DNA of 64,000 nucleotides from NCBI GenBank assembly GCA_028713675.1, contig JAQTNV010000014.1, positions 1 through 64,000 on the forward strand, given 5' to 3'. Below are positions 1 to 8,331 of the stretch, piece by piece. The notes below the pieces were generated by a model, which was not told where the DNA came from, searched no databases, and worked only from the letters and a program-made list of their open reading frames with translations. Each line of letters starts with the position of its first letter. The first letter of the stretch is position 1. The position numbers and the translations under genes were made by a program. This stretch comes from a bacterium. Its GTDB lineage: Bacteria; Desulfobacterota; JAPLJL01.

Positions 1-160
1 CGGGAGAGGAAACCGCGCCGGCCGAGGATAACAGGTCCACCTGCAGAACCTTTCCGGTAACCTCAACCTTGACGGATTCCTGGGCGCAGCCGAGGAAAAA
101 CCCGCTGGCCAGGAACCAAACCGCCGCCATGACGAATGAAAATCTCCCTTGATTTTTCAT
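1..160 (-). CDS. Lipoprotein, N-terminal part (runs off the window)
   Basis: The frame opens with ATG at 160 on the minus strand and stays open to the window edge, giving about 53 residues. It begins MKNQGRFSFVMAAVWFLASG, followed by a short hydrophobic stretch and FFLGC, a good lipobox, so the mature protein should start with a lipid-modified Cys and sit in the outer or inner membrane. The visible mature part (start AQESVKVEVTGKVLQVDL) matches no family I recognise. The gene lies about 400 nt downstream of the cysteine desulfurase and is probably separately transcribed from the AT-rich spacer. The lipobox call is solid; function is unknown. Confidence 0.75.
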   Translation of the reverse strand, partial: MKNQGRFSFVMAAVWFLASGFFLGCAQESVKVEVTGKVLQVDLLSSAGAVSSP

Positions 161-559
161 GGCTCTCCCCCTTTTGTTTATTGTCAACCTTGTTTCTTTG
201 CTCATAAAAATTCCCATTTCAATACTTTATAGATGCAAAACACGTGCCATAGGTGATTTTCCAAATTTTTCCACAATTTATCTCCAAAAAAACAACCAGA
301 TATATTCCAAGTAAATAAGCTGGTTACAAAATTATTTCGAGCAAAATTATCCACAAACTTTCATAAAAAAGTAATACTAAAAGAGAATTACTTTTTGTAA
401 TATTATTACTTTTCTTCCGGTATAAAAAAGATGGGATTGAAACCTTTATTTATTGGTTTATTCGAAGGAAAGACCGCATTCGCGTACTGGGGAAGATCCC
501 TCATTGACGAGGGAAACACCTTGAATTAATTGTTGCGGTTACCTGTTTCCGGTTACCCG
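161..559. other. AT-rich intergenic region with AGTAATA inverted motifs
   Basis: About 400 nt without a gene, much more AT-rich than its flanks. Between 369 and 414 the motif AAAGTAATA and its complement TATTACTTT recur around a central AATTACTTTTTGTAATATT, so the segment has overlapping dyad symmetry and could be an operator or promoter region for the downstream lipoprotein. A short hairpin (TCCCTC/GAGGGA, 497-514) lies just past the end of the cysteine desulfurase gene but has no T-run. Near 535-575 the 7-nt-period text found in other spacers begins. Confidence 0.4.
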
Positions 560-1747
560 CTACCTCTTTTTCGCCGGGTATATCGGTGACATATCCCGGA
601 GTTTCTGAATAATCCCCGGGAGGATCTCCAGGACCAGATCGATTTCCTCCTCGGTATTCTCCCGCCCCAGGGAGAAACGGATGCTCCCCCGGGCCAGTTC
701 CGTCGGAACCCCCATGGCCTTCAACACGTGGGAAGGATCGAGGGAGCGCGAGGTGCAGGCGGAACCGCTCGAAGCCGCGATCCCTTGGAGATCCAGGTTC
801 AACAGGATGGCCTCCCCCTCAACGTAAGCGAAACTCACGTTAACCAGGCCGGGAATCCTTTCCTCCGGATGGACGTTGAAAGTGATATCTCCGATTTTTT
901 GTTTCAATCCCTCCTCCAGGCGCTTTTGCAGGCGACGGAGCCGCAGGGAATTCGCCTCGAGGTCCCGCGTTGCGATCTCGAGGGCCCGGGCCAGACCAAC
1001 CATGCCGGCCACGTTTTCCGTCCCGGCCCGGTGATTCATTTCCTGGCTCCCGCCGTGGACAAACTGGGACACCTTGGTCCCCTTGCGGATAAAAAGCACC
1101 CCCATCCCCTTGGGACCGTAAAATTTGTGAGCGGAGAGGGAAAGCAGGTCCACCGGAAGCTTTTTCAGATCAACCGGGATCTTGCCCACCGCCTGGACCG
1201 CGTCGGTATGAAAAACGATATTTTTTCCCCTTAATCTCCCGGCGATCTCCGCGATCGGCTGAAGGGTTCCCACCTCGTTGTTGGCCATCATTATCGAGAC
1301 CAGAAACGTCCGGGGGGTTAAAGCTTTTTCCAGAGCGCCTGGATCGACCATTCCGAAGCGATCGACCCCGAGATAGGTCACCTGGTATCCCCGCTTTTCC
1401 AGAATCTCCGCGGGGTGGAGAATCGCGTGATGCTCGATCTGAGAAGTGATCAGATGATTCCGCTTCCCGCCCGAAGGGCCGGATTGGGCTTCCGCTTCGG
1501 CCGATCCGAAGAGCACCCAGTTATCGCTCTCGGTGCCCCCGCTGGTAAAAACAATCTCCTCCGGCCTGGCCCCGAGCAATCCCGCCACCTTTTCCCGGGC
1601 ATCCTCCACTACCTGGCGGGCTTCCTGTCCGAACCAGTGAAGACTGGAAGGATTGCCGAACCCCTCCCCCAGGAAAGGAAGCATGGCTTCGCGAACTTCC
1701 GGATGAACCTGGGTGGTAGCGCTGTGATCTAGATAAACTCGTTTCAT
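560..1747 (-). CDS. iscS: Cysteine desulfurase (IscS/NifS family)
   Basis: A PLP enzyme that removes sulfur from L-cysteine and passes the persulfide to Fe-S scaffolds and to the adjacent tRNA thiolase MnmA. I chose ATG at 1747 (MKRVYLDHSATT) over an in-frame start 11 codons upstream because AGAGG sits at proper spacing before it and family members begin with this motif. Length is 395 aa, normal for the family. Visible motifs are SGGTESDN near residues 69-76, the PLP lysine in SLSAHKFYGPKG (Lys208), and the active-site Cys331 in SSGSACTS, which marks the IscS/NifS subgroup rather than SufS. It is the last gene of the sulfur cluster, 264 nt after mnmA; the spacer holds a REP element and a heptamer array. 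No IscU scaffold gene is in view. Confidence 0.95.
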   Translation of the reverse strand: MKRVYLDHSATTQVHPEVREAMLPFLGEGFGNPSSLHWFGQEARQVVEDAREKVAGLLGARPEEIVFTSGGTESDNWVLFGSAEAEAQSGPSGGKRNHLITSQIEHHAILHPAEILEKRGYQVTYLGVDRFGMVDPGALEKALTPRTFLVSIMMANNEVGTLQPIAEIAGRLRGKNIVFHTDAVQAVGKIPVDLKKLPVDLLSLSAHKFYGPKGMGVLFIRKGTKVSQFVHGGSQEMNHRAGTENVAGMVGLARALEIATRDLEANSLRLRRLQKRLEEGLKQKIGDITFNVHPEERIPGLVNVSFAYVEGEAILLNLDLQGIAASSGSACTSRSLDPSHVLKAMGVPTELARGSIRFSLGRENTEEEIDLVLEILPGIIQKLRDMSPIYPAKKR

Positions 1748-1765
1748 TTTTTCCTCTGATTTTTT

Positions 1766-1836
1766 AGGTTCAACGTTCAAGGTTCAGCGTTCACGGTTAA
1801 CAATTTGGTTTGCCTGGTTCGTTTGGTTAAGTGATT
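1766..1836. repeat. Degenerate 7-nt-period array (GGTTCAA/TTGGTT dialect)
   Basis: The spacer upstream of the cysteine desulfurase reads as variants of GGTTCAA (AGGTTCA, ACGTTCA, GCGTTCA) and then TTTGGTT-like units. The unit phase is kept for about ten copies while individual bases vary. The same style of text fills many other spacers in the window. Confidence 0.65.
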
Positions 1837-1900
1837 GTTTGAGAATCTGATCGCCACTTCCTTAATAATTACTGGCGACCAGATTTCCGCTGTTTTCTTC

Positions 1901-1956
1901 GCAAGGCTTCCCTCGACCACAATGCCTCGGGATCTAATCGAAAAGCCTTGCCCTAC
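1901..1956 (-). repeat. GTAG-headed REP hairpin with a long loop insert
   Basis: Read on the minus strand this starts GTAGGGCAAGGCTT and ends AAGCCTTGC, so a 9-bp stem closes a roughly 30-nt loop. The plain version of the stem without the insert occurs at 30072-30094, and a near copy of the loop occurs at 30140-30180. A 5' GTAG followed by a hairpin is the hallmark of REP elements recognised by RAYT transposases. Confidence 0.7.
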
Positions 1957-2011
1957 TCTGTTTTTCATTCATCAATCGTCAATCGTCATTCTACAATCAG
2001 GCTGTTCCGCA

Positions 2012-3085
2012 TTACTTAATGATCCCTCCCCCGACCACCTCTTCACCCCGGTAAAATACCGCGGACTGGCCGGGAGCCACCGCCCGCTGTTTCTCGATAA
2101 ACTCCACCTCCGCCCGGTCAGTGAACCCCCGGATCACCGCTTCCGCCGGCGCCTGCTGGGAACGGATCTTGATCCGGCCGATAAAAACGCCGGGGGAACT
2201 ATCCCCCCGGATCCAGTTGATCCCTTCCACGGTCATGAATTTCCGGCTCAGGTCGCTTTCCTTCCCTACGATCAGGGCATTTTCCTCGGCTTTGATCCGG
2301 ATTACATAATGAACCTCCGGGACCTTGAGTTTCAAACGCCGCTTCTGCCCGATGGTAAAAGCCGGCAGGCCATCGTGCTCCCCCAACCGCCTGCCGGAGC
2401 TGTCCTGAATCGGACCCCGCTGGAAAGCCTCCGGGTTCCGTTCCCGGACAAAACCGATGTAATCCTGGTCGGGAACGAAACAGATTTCCTGGCTTTCCGG
2501 CCGCTGGGCCGCCGCCAGTTTGTAGGAAACGGCCATCTGCCTGACCTTGCGCTTCTCGAACTCCCCCAAAGGCATCAGGGTCCGGGCCAACACCTCCTGG
2601 GTCAACGGCCAGAGGAAATAAGACTGGTCTTTGACCGGATCCATTCCCCGGAACAGCTCGTAAATTTCGTTCTTTTGATCAAAAACAATCCGGGCGTAGT
2701 GACCGGTGGCTAAAAAATCGGCGTCGAGCTCATCCAGTTTTTGAAACAGGTTGCCGAATTTGACCAGCTGGTTGCAGCGGACGCAGGGGTTGGGAGTCCG
2801 GCCCCGGCTATATTCGGAAATAAAATCCTGAACAACCGTCTGTTCAAACTGACGCCTCAGGTTCAAAACGTAATGCCGGATCCCGAGCTTATGGGCCACC
2901 CGCTCCGCGCTCTTGATCGCGTCCAGCCCGCAGCAGGATGAAGCCGGGGTTTTCCCATCCTTCTCGACCCGGAGGTCCAGGGTCACCCCGACCACCTCGA
3001 AATCCTTTTCCCGCAAAAGCGCCGCGACCACCGAAGAATCCACCCCTCCGCTCATCGCGACGATCACTCTTTTTTTCTTAGGCAT
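2012..3085 (-). CDS. mnmA: tRNA-specific 2-thiouridylase MnmA
   Basis: ATP-dependent thiolation of U34 in tRNA-Lys, Glu and Gln, using sulfur relayed from a cysteine desulfurase, whose gene follows in the same orientation. The protein is 357 aa, typical length. The N-type ATP pyrophosphatase P-loop SGGVDSS is at residues 12-18. The two redox-active cysteines are Cys101 in NPCVRCNQ and Cys202 in SQEICFVPD; both are present, so the enzyme should be active. A C-terminal beta-barrel with the PGQSAVFY signature ends the protein. The start ATG at 3085 has no clear Shine-Dalgarno sequence. It lies 77 nt downstream of the larE-like gene. Confidence 0.96.
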   Translation of the reverse strand: MPKKKRVIVAMSGGVDSSVVAALLREKDFEVVGVTLDLRVEKDGKTPASSCCGLDAIKSAERVAHKLGIRHYVLNLRRQFEQTVVQDFISEYSRGRTPNPCVRCNQLVKFGNLFQKLDELDADFLATGHYARIVFDQKNEIYELFRGMDPVKDQSYFLWPLTQEVLARTLMPLGEFEKRKVRQMAVSYKLAAAQRPESQEICFVPDQDYIGFVRERNPEAFQRGPIQDSSGRRLGEHDGLPAFTIGQKRRLKLKVPEVHYVIRIKAEENALIVGKESDLSRKFMTVEGINWIRGDSSPGVFIGRIKIRSQQAPAEAVIRGFTDRAEVEFIEKQRAVAPGQSAVFYRGEEVVGGGIIK

Positions 3086-3162
3086 ATAAAATAAGTCTGT
3101 CGTATTCCGGCTGCGCAGTTCGTTTGGTTCTGACTAGCAATCTTCTTTTTCCAACCACCAAG

Positions 3163-3981
3163 CTACCTTGTCCGTCTTACCACCTTTATTTCCTCGTTGA
3201 GGCTTCCCGTCCGATACCCATCAAGGTCGATCGAAACATAGTGATATCCGAGTTTTTTCAAGTCCCCGGAAATTTTCTTTCGGACTTTGAGATTCAACAG
3301 TTTGTTAATCTCCGCCGGCAGCACTTCAATCCGGGCAACCTTTCCATGATGACGGACCCGGACCTGACGGAACCCATGCCTGGCCACCGCTTTTTCCGCC
3401 CGGTCGATCATTCCCAGAACCTCGGGAGTAATCCGGTCACCATATGGAATCCGGGATGCCAGGCAGGCCAGGGCGGGCTTGTCCCAGGTGGGAAGGCCCT
3501 GTTCCCGGGAAGCCCGGCGGATTTCCGCTTTTCCCAGGCCGGCTTCGCGGAGGGGGGAACGGACGCGGAATTCCCTGGCGGCCTTTTCCCCGGGCCGCCG
3601 GTCGTTTTCATCGTCGCGGTTGCTGCCGTCGACAACCCAGCGGAACCCCTCCCGTTCGGCGATTCCCCGGAGCTGCCGGAAAAGCTCCCGCTTGCAATGA
3701 TAACAACGGCCGGGAGGATTGCGAAAAAAATCCGGACAGGAAAGTTCGTGGGTTTTGATTATCTTGTGCCTGGCCCCCAGCTTTCGGGCCAGATTGCTGG
3801 CCGGGGCCAGTTCCTCCCCCGGGTAGGTGGGAGAGGACGCGGTCACCGCCAGCACCCGGTCACCCAAAGCCTCCCGGGCCTCCCTGAGCAGGAAAGCGCT
3901 ATCCGCACCTCCGGAAAAAGCGACCAGGACACTATCCATTTCCTTTAAAATATTTCTCAGTTTCTGGATCTTGCCCCTCAT
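3163..3981 (-). CDS. larE: LarE-like ATP-dependent sacrificial sulfur transferase
   Basis: Member of the PP-loop ATP pyrophosphatase family that includes LarE, which adenylates the nickel-pincer cofactor precursor and inserts sulfur. The 272-aa protein has SGGADSA at residues 23-29, the family motif GRCYHCKRELF (Cys93, Cys96), and Cys173 in ALACLASRIPYG. In the studied Lactobacillus enzyme the equivalent cysteine is the sacrificial sulfur donor, whereas multi-cysteine versions carry a [4Fe-4S] cluster. No larA, larB or larC lies in the window, so nickel-pincer synthesis is not shown. Its place among sulfur-trafficking genes fits a more general sulfur-transfer role. The family call is firm; the substrate is inferred. 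Confidence 0.85.
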   Translation of the reverse strand: MRGKIQKLRNILKEMDSVLVAFSGGADSAFLLREAREALGDRVLAVTASSPTYPGEELAPASNLARKLGARHKIIKTHELSCPDFFRNPPGRCYHCKRELFRQLRGIAEREGFRWVVDGSNRDDENDRRPGEKAAREFRVRSPLREAGLGKAEIRRASREQGLPTWDKPALACLASRIPYGDRITPEVLGMIDRAEKAVARHGFRQVRVRHHGKVARIEVLPAEINKLLNLKVRKKISGDLKKLGYHYVSIDLDGYRTGSLNEEIKVVRRTR

Positions 3982-4000
3982 CCTGGTAACCCTGGCTTCC

Positions 4001-4080
4001 CCGGTTACTGTTTACCGGTTTCCGGTTTCTGGTCTCTAACTTCTTGCCTCTGACCCTTCACCTTTGACCTTTGACCTTAC
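4001..4080. repeat. Degenerate 7-nt-period array (CGGTTTC to TGACCTT dialects)
   Basis: Eighty nucleotides upstream of the larE-like gene read as consecutive heptamers, drifting from CGGTTAC/CGGTTTC through TTGCCTC to repeated TGACCTT. The units keep register along the array. No protein or RNA gene is apparent here. Confidence 0.75.
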
Positions 4081-4086
4081 TCCAGC

Positions 4087-4407
4087 TTACTTCGTTTCCT
4101 CGCGAATCCAATTCAAATAATCCTGGCTTCCGGCAATAATCGGAAGAGCGATGATCTCGGGAATCTCATAGCTGTGATTTTTCTTGACCAGTTCCACCAC
4201 TTCCGGAAACAGGGAAAGCCGGGATTTGGCCATCAGAAAAACCTCCGGGGTTGATTCCCGCTTGCCCTGCCACCAGAAATAAGATTTCACCCCGGGAATC
4301 ACGTTGACGCAGGCCACTTTCCGCTCCGCTAAAAGCGCTTCCGCTATTTTATGGGCCTCGTTGATATTGGCACTGGTTATATAAATCACAATTTCCTGGT
4401 CAGCCAT
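4087..4407 (-). CDS. cutA: CutA1-type divalent cation tolerance protein
   Basis: Small trimeric cytoplasmic protein of the CutA1 family, structurally PII-like. The 106-aa length and the signatures KIAEALLAERKVACVNVIPG, YFWWQGK and NHSYEIPEIIALPI are diagnostic. The family is linked to copper and other divalent cation tolerance, but its biochemical role is unsettled. ATG at 4407 is preceded by GAGG about nine bases upstream. It lies between the MOSC gene (59 nt) and the larE-like gene, all on the minus strand, so it is probably co-transcribed with the sulfur cluster. Confidence 0.93.
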   Translation of the reverse strand: MADQEIVIYITSANINEAHKIAEALLAERKVACVNVIPGVKSYFWWQGKRESTPEVFLMAKSRLSLFPEVVELVKKNHSYEIPEIIALPIIAGSQDYLNWIREETK

Positions 4408-4466
4408 GGCGTTTTCCTCTTTCCCGACTAAAATCTTTTATTTCTGCTTACTGCCTACTCCTTACT

Positions 4467-4961
4467 CTATATTATTTTTATGCGGTCCCCGGCCCGGGCT
4501 TTCCCTCCCCGGATAACCCGGGCGAAAATGCCCTCCTTGGGCATAATGCATTTGCCGGTTTCCCGCATAATCGCGCAGCCGGCATGGCATTCCTTGCCGA
4601 TCTGGGTCACCTCCAGGATTATATCTTTTCCCACGCACAGCCGGGTGGAGATCGGCAGGGAACAGAGGTCAATACCTTCGGTAGTCAGATTCTCGGCGAA
4701 AACCCCGGGGCCCACGTCGAAGCCCAGTTTTTTCATCTTGTTAATGCTTTCCATGGCCAGAAGACTTACCTGGCGGTGTCCTTCGGGGCAGGCATGGGCG
4801 TCTTCTTCCAGACCGTAATTCTCCTTCAGGACGCCTTCCTTTCCGGGTTCCTTCCTGGTCCCCTTCTCTTCACTCCGGCAAACCGCCAGGATCCTCGGCT
4901 CTCCTCCGGTGGCATGATTTTCATTATTTTTAACTTTCACCTTTGACCTATGAGCTTTCAT
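4467..4961 (-). CDS. MOSC domain protein
   Basis: The protein is 164 aa as drawn, and a single MOSC domain spans about residues 22-164. MOSC domains occur in molybdenum-cofactor sulfurases and related proteins. Visible signatures are RQVSLLAMESI, AENLTTEGIDL, LEVTQIGKECHAGCAI and the C-terminal ARVIRGGKARAGDRI. The conserved Cys in GKECHAGCAI is the proposed sulfur or substrate-binding residue. The N-terminus is doubtful: the first 18 residues are encoded by the heptamer-repeat text of the spacer, and related proteins begin near RILAVCRSEEKGTRK, but no ATG, GTG or TTG is well placed there. It precedes cutA and follows the ThiF-like gene by 10 nt, so co-transcription is likely. Confidence 0.85.
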   Translation of the reverse strand: MKAHRSKVKVKNNENHATGGEPRILAVCRSEEKGTRKEPGKEGVLKENYGLEEDAHACPEGHRQVSLLAMESINKMKKLGFDVGPGVFAENLTTEGIDLCSLPISTRLCVGKDIILEVTQIGKECHAGCAIMRETGKCIMPKEGIFARVIRGGKARAGDRIKII

Positions 4962-4990
4962 CCTTGATCTTTTACCTTTTACCTTTGATC
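4937..4990. repeat. 7-nt-period array overlapping the MOSC gene start
   Basis: The text runs as CTTTCAC, CTTTGAC, CTATGAG, CTTTCAT and on to TTTTACC and TTTGATC in a 7-nt register. It covers the junction between the ThiF-like and MOSC genes, including the 3' end of the former and the putative start of the latter. It is the same dialect as 45606-45651. Confidence 0.7.
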
Positions 4991-5904
4991 CGATTCCACC
5001 ACCACATTTCCAGAGGCTCGATCATCCCGCCCAGGGGACCCTGGAACAACCGCCAGAATAATTTCCTCTGCAGAATGAAAAAAGAATTGAGGTTGAAACC
5101 GTAAAGACGCTGGACGGAAACCCCCTTGCGGGAAACCCAATAATACCTCGGGGCGGTTACCGCTTTTTCCTTCCCGGTCAGGAACTTGAGCACCTCCCAG
5201 GCTCCCAGGGAAGAAGCCAGCCACACCACGGGAGCCACCTGGGCCAGAGGCCGGCCTTCGTCGATATAATCGCGGTAATAATCCCTCGACCACCGGCCCT
5301 GAATCACGTAGTTGTAGTAGGTAGCCAGCTTATAGCGTTTCTCGGTGAAAATCCTCTTCAGCCCTTCGTAATCCAGGCCCCGGGGAACGCCATGGATGGA
5401 TTCAGCCGACGGGCCATCCGGTCTGATGATGGAAACACATGCCCAAAAACCCGCGGGGACAACGAGGAGAGATGTTTTCCCCATCTCCTGCACTCCCCGA
5501 AAGCAAAGCAGGCTGAAAGCGAAGTCGTCGGCGGCCGGGAAAACCAGGTCGGCGCGCTTGGCCAGTTCTAAAACCTCTTCCCGGGACAGAAGCCGGGGAT
5601 GGATCTCCACTTCCGCTCCCGGATTGATTTTCCGGATATATGCACCGGCCGCCTCCGCCTTGTTCGTGCCCAGGGTATCGGTAAAGCAAAAGACCTGCCG
5701 GTTCATATTGGTCGGTTCAAACCGGTCAAATTCCACCAGGATGAAGCGGGAAACCCCGCTCCGGGCCAGCAGGGTGGCGACGGTTCCTCCCACCCCTCCC
5801 AGGCCGATGATCAGAACCGTGGCCTTCCGGAGCCTTTCCTGCTCTTCGGGCCGGAAGAGCCCCTGGTTCCGCGAAAAATATTCCCGGTAGTTTTCGGTCC
5901 CCAT
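4972..5904 (-). CDS. ThiF/MoeB/HesA-family E1-like adenylating enzyme
   Basis: The 310-aa Rossmann-fold enzyme belongs to the family that adenylates the C-terminal Gly-Gly of ThiS/MoaD-like sulfur carriers or activates small substrates. The nucleotide motif LIIGLGGVGG lies at about residues 31-40, the NMNRQ motif (canonical NLNRQ) near 67-71, and the acidic strand VFPAADD near 120. I see no CxxC pairs for the structural zinc of MoeB/ThiF, and there is no ThiS/MoaD partner gene nearby, so this is a divergent branch. A C-terminal extension of about 60 aa is rich in Trp and aromatic residues (EMWWWNRIKGKR). It sits between cysE and the MOSC gene in the sulfur cluster. Confidence 0.85.
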   Translation of the reverse strand: MGTENYREYFSRNQGLFRPEEQERLRKATVLIIGLGGVGGTVATLLARSGVSRFILVEFDRFEPTNMNRQVFCFTDTLGTNKAEAAGAYIRKINPGAEVEIHPRLLSREEVLELAKRADLVFPAADDFAFSLLCFRGVQEMGKTSLLVVPAGFWACVSIIRPDGPSAESIHGVPRGLDYEGLKRIFTEKRYKLATYYNYVIQGRWSRDYYRDYIDEGRPLAQVAPVVWLASSLGAWEVLKFLTGKEKAVTAPRYYWVSRKGVSVQRLYGFNLNSFFILQRKLFWRLFQGPLGGMIEPLEMWWWNRIKGKR

Positions 5905-6108
5905 TGATCAGAATTCCTAAATTCTAGGCCAGATTAAACCTCTACGGGAAATTCCGTTTCTTCAGTATATCCGAACGATCGGCTTTCGGAAAATCTTTCG
6001 AGGTCAGTTTTGTCTGATTTGTTTATCGGTCATCGGTTATCGCCTGCCCGGCAAACCCCGAGCGGAGCCGAAGGGGTTCCCGATTATGGACCATTAGCGC
6101 AAACATCC

Positions 6109-6750
6109 TTATTTATCTTCCAGTTTCCTGATGCGTTCGTCCAGTTTTCGCTGATCGTCCATAACCGCCCGGAGTGCGTCCGCCACCGGGTCCGGCAGGC
6201 TTCCGTGGTTCAATTCCGCAGCAATCCTCTGTTTTTCCTGCTTGTTTACCACCCGTCCGGGAACCCCTACCACCGTGCATCCGGAAGGCACCGGGCGGAT
6301 TACCACCGAGCCGGATCCGATCATGACATCATCGCCGATCTCGATTGGGCCCAGGACGCAGGCGTTGGTGCCCACCACCACCCGGTTGCCCAAAGTGGGA
6401 TGACGTTTTTTCTTTTCGGTGCTGACCCCGCCCAGAACCACTCCTTTGAAAATCAGGCAATCCTCCCCGATTTCGGAGGTTTCCCCGATCACGACCCCCA
6501 TCCCGTGATCGATAAAGAGCCGATGCCCAATACTGGCGGCGGGATGAATCTCCACCCCCGTCATGAACCGGCCCAGTTGGCTGAGCACCCTGGCACAAAA
6601 TCGGAAATTAATTTCCCAGAGCCAGTGAGCGACGCGGTAGACCCAGATCGCCTGGAGACCGGGATAGCAGATCACGATCTCCAGCCAGCCCCGGGCAGCC
6701 GGGTCCTTGGCCTGGGCCGATCTGATATCCTCTCGTATTCTCGCCAGCAT
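6109..6750 (-). CDS. cysE: Serine O-acetyltransferase
   Basis: Makes O-acetylserine from serine and acetyl-CoA, the first step of cysteine biosynthesis and the substrate of the neighbouring CysK. The 213-aa protein is the short form without the long N-terminal helical domain of enterobacterial CysE. The left-handed beta-helix is shown by hexapeptide repeats from [20 protein letters not shown] through TEIGDDV-type repeats, with catalytic His in FIDHGMG and [10 protein letters not shown] short helical tail ([16 protein letters not shown]) follows. ATG at 6750 has AAAGG upstream. It begins 14 nt after cysK ends, so the two are almost certainly one transcript. Confidence 0.95.
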   Translation of the reverse strand: MLARIREDIRSAQAKDPAARGWLEIVICYPGLQAIWVYRVAHWLWEINFRFCARVLSQLGRFMTGVEIHPAASIGHRLFIDHGMGVVIGETSEIGEDCLIFKGVVLGGVSTEKKKRHPTLGNRVVVGTNACVLGPIEIGDDVMIGSGSVVIRPVPSGCTVVGVPGRVVNKQEKQRIAAELNHGSLPDPVADALRAVMDDQRKLDERIRKLEDK

Positions 6751-6764
6751 GTTCCGACCTTTCT

Positions 6765-7730
6765 TCAGCCGACCACCCCGAAAAGAGCGGTGGAGAGATA
6801 ACGCTCACCGGTATCGGGCATGATCACCACGATTAATTTTCCCCGGTTTTCCGGCCTGCGTCCCACCGTCAGCGCCGCCCAGGCGGCGGCCCCGGAGGAT
6901 ATCCCCGCCAGGATCCCTTCCTCGCGGGCAAGCCTCCGCGCCAGGTCCTCCGCGTCCTCGTTTTTCACCTTGACAACCTCGTCAATCAAATCGGCGCGGT
7001 AGACCCCGGGAACAAATCCGGCCCCGATCCCCTGGATCCGATGGGAGCCCGGTTTTCCGCCGGAAAGCACCGGTGAAGCCTCCGGCTCCACCGCCACCGC
7101 GCGCACGGACGGTTTCTTGGCCTTGAGCGCCTCCGCGATCCCGGTGATCGTCCCCCCGGTCCCCACCCCGGCCACGACTATATCCACCCGCCCCTCAGTA
7201 TCCCTCCAGATTTCCTCGGCCGTGGTCAGGCGGTGGATTTCCGGATTGGCCGGGTTTTCAAACTGCATCGGCATGAACGAATTCGGAGTCTCTTTCTTCA
7301 ATTCCCCGGCCTTTTTTATCGCCCCCGTCATCCCTTCCGGACCGGGGGTCAGGACTATCTCCGCCCCCAGGATCTTGAGGAGCTTCCTCCGCTCCATGCT
7401 CATCGTCTCGGGCATGGTCAGGACCAGGCGATAGCCCCGGGCAGCGCAGACAAAAGCCAGGCCCACCCCGGTATTGCCGCTGGTGGGCTCGATGATCACG
7501 GTATCCCGTACAATCAAACCTTTTTCCTCGGCGTCCAGGATCATCGCCACCCCGATCCGGTCCTTGATACTCCCCAGGGGATTAAAGGATTCCAGCTTGG
7601 CGATCACTTCCGCCCCTACCCCCTCGGTAACCCGGTTCAGGCGGACCAGGGGGGTATTTCCGATCAGTTCGGTCGAATCCCGGGCAATCCCGCGATAGAT
7701 ATCTTTGATCTCCAGCCCTTTATATTTCAT
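6765..7730 (-). CDS. cysK: Cysteine synthase (O-acetylserine sulfhydrylase)
   Basis: PLP enzyme that converts O-acetylserine and sulfide to cysteine. I place the start at ATG 7730 ([12 protein letters not shown]) because GGGAG precedes it at 7-8 nt; the open frame extends 35 codons further but that part is repeat-like spacer. That gives 321 aa, standard length. Motifs: [12 protein letters not shown] lysine in SIKDRIG, the phosphate loop [12 protein letters not shown], and GTGGTITG. The C-terminus lacks extra domains. Upstream lies the Rrf2 regulator gene, downstream cysE, giving a regulator-cysK-cysE unit. Confidence 0.96.
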   Translation of the reverse strand: MKYKGLEIKDIYRGIARDSTELIGNTPLVRLNRVTEGVGAEVIAKLESFNPLGSIKDRIGVAMILDAEEKGLIVRDTVIIEPTSGNTGVGLAFVCAARGYRLVLTMPETMSMERRKLLKILGAEIVLTPGPEGMTGAIKKAGELKKETPNSFMPMQFENPANPEIHRLTTAEEIWRDTEGRVDIVVAGVGTGGTITGIAEALKAKKPSVRAVAVEPEASPVLSGGKPGSHRIQGIGAGFVPGVYRADLIDEVVKVKNEDAEDLARRLAREEGILAGISSGAAAWAALTVGRRPENRGKLIVVIMPDTGERYLSTALFGVVG

Positions 7731-7791
7731 TCTTTTCTCCCTGTCTTTATAGGTCCTATAGGACTTATATGACGTATTGGACCTATTAAAA

Positions 7792-8232
7792 TTAGATGTA
7801 GTACATCTGATCCGGTTTTTTCCCTTCTTTCTCAATCCTGACGAGATCTTCGAGCGTGATCGAAGTCAGGGTTTTCTTGATCGAGTCGCTGACCCGGCAC
7901 CAGAGAACCCTGGTGGCGCAAACCGGAACCCGCTCGCAGGAGCCCGGCTTTTCTACGCATTCCACCGGGGTCAGCGGCCCCTCCAGGGCCTCAACCACTT
8001 CCCCCACGTTAATATCGGCCGGAGGACGGGACAGGACATACCCGCCCCTGGCCCCCCGGGAACTCTTCACCAAATCGGCCTTCTTCAATATATGAATCAA
8101 CTGGGCCAGGTATTTTTCCGGGATGCCCCTGGATTTCGCGATTTGAGAAACATGAATCGCTTTTTCTCCATATCTGCCTGCCAGTTCCAGACAAGCCCTG
8201 ATCCCGTATCTGCCTTTTGTGGAAATTCTCAT
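7792..8232 (-). CDS. Rrf2-family transcriptional regulator (IscR/CymR type)
   Basis: The 146-aa protein has the Rrf2 winged helix-turn-helix at the N-terminus ([18 protein letters not shown], then [21 protein letters not shown] and [12 protein letters not shown]). Four cysteines follow: Cys92, Cys99, Cys105 and Cys112. The first three match the spacing of the [2Fe-2S] ligands of IscR closely (92, 98, 104 in E. coli), so cluster binding is likely. CymR-type members, which sense cysteine through CysK, lack these cysteines. As first gene of the sulfur cluster it probably senses Fe-S status and controls itself and the downstream cysK-cysE genes. A near-consensus promoter lies directly upstream. 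Confidence 0.92.
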   Translation of the reverse strand: MRISTKGRYGIRACLELAGRYGEKAIHVSQIAKSRGIPEKYLAQLIHILKKADLVKSSRGARGGYVLSRPPADINVGEVVEALEGPLTPVECVEKPGSCERVPVCATRVLWCRVSDSIKKTLTSITLEDLVRIEKEGKKPDQMYYI

Positions 8233-8238
8233 TTTTTA

Positions 8239-8267
8239 AACATAACTATTGTAATTGAATTTGTCAA
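8239..8267 (-). promoter_or_regulatory. Sigma-70-type promoter of the Rrf2/cysK operon
   Basis: On the minus strand TTGACA (8267-8262) is separated by 17 nt from TATGTT (8244-8239). The predicted transcription start falls at or within a base or two of the Rrf2 start codon at 8232, so the mRNA would be leaderless. Two direct copies of ATTCAAT, 15 nt apart, overlap the -35 region and could be an operator. Confidence 0.7.
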
Positions 8268-8331
8268 GATTGAATGTAATATTATTTAAATATTTCAAAA
8301 TATCTATTAATTATCAGTAAGTTAAAGATTG

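Noticed and set aside
1835-2713. A 292-codon frame on the plus strand opposite mnmA
   Set aside because: It is antisense to an intact, motif-complete mnmA and begins inside a repeat-bearing spacer.
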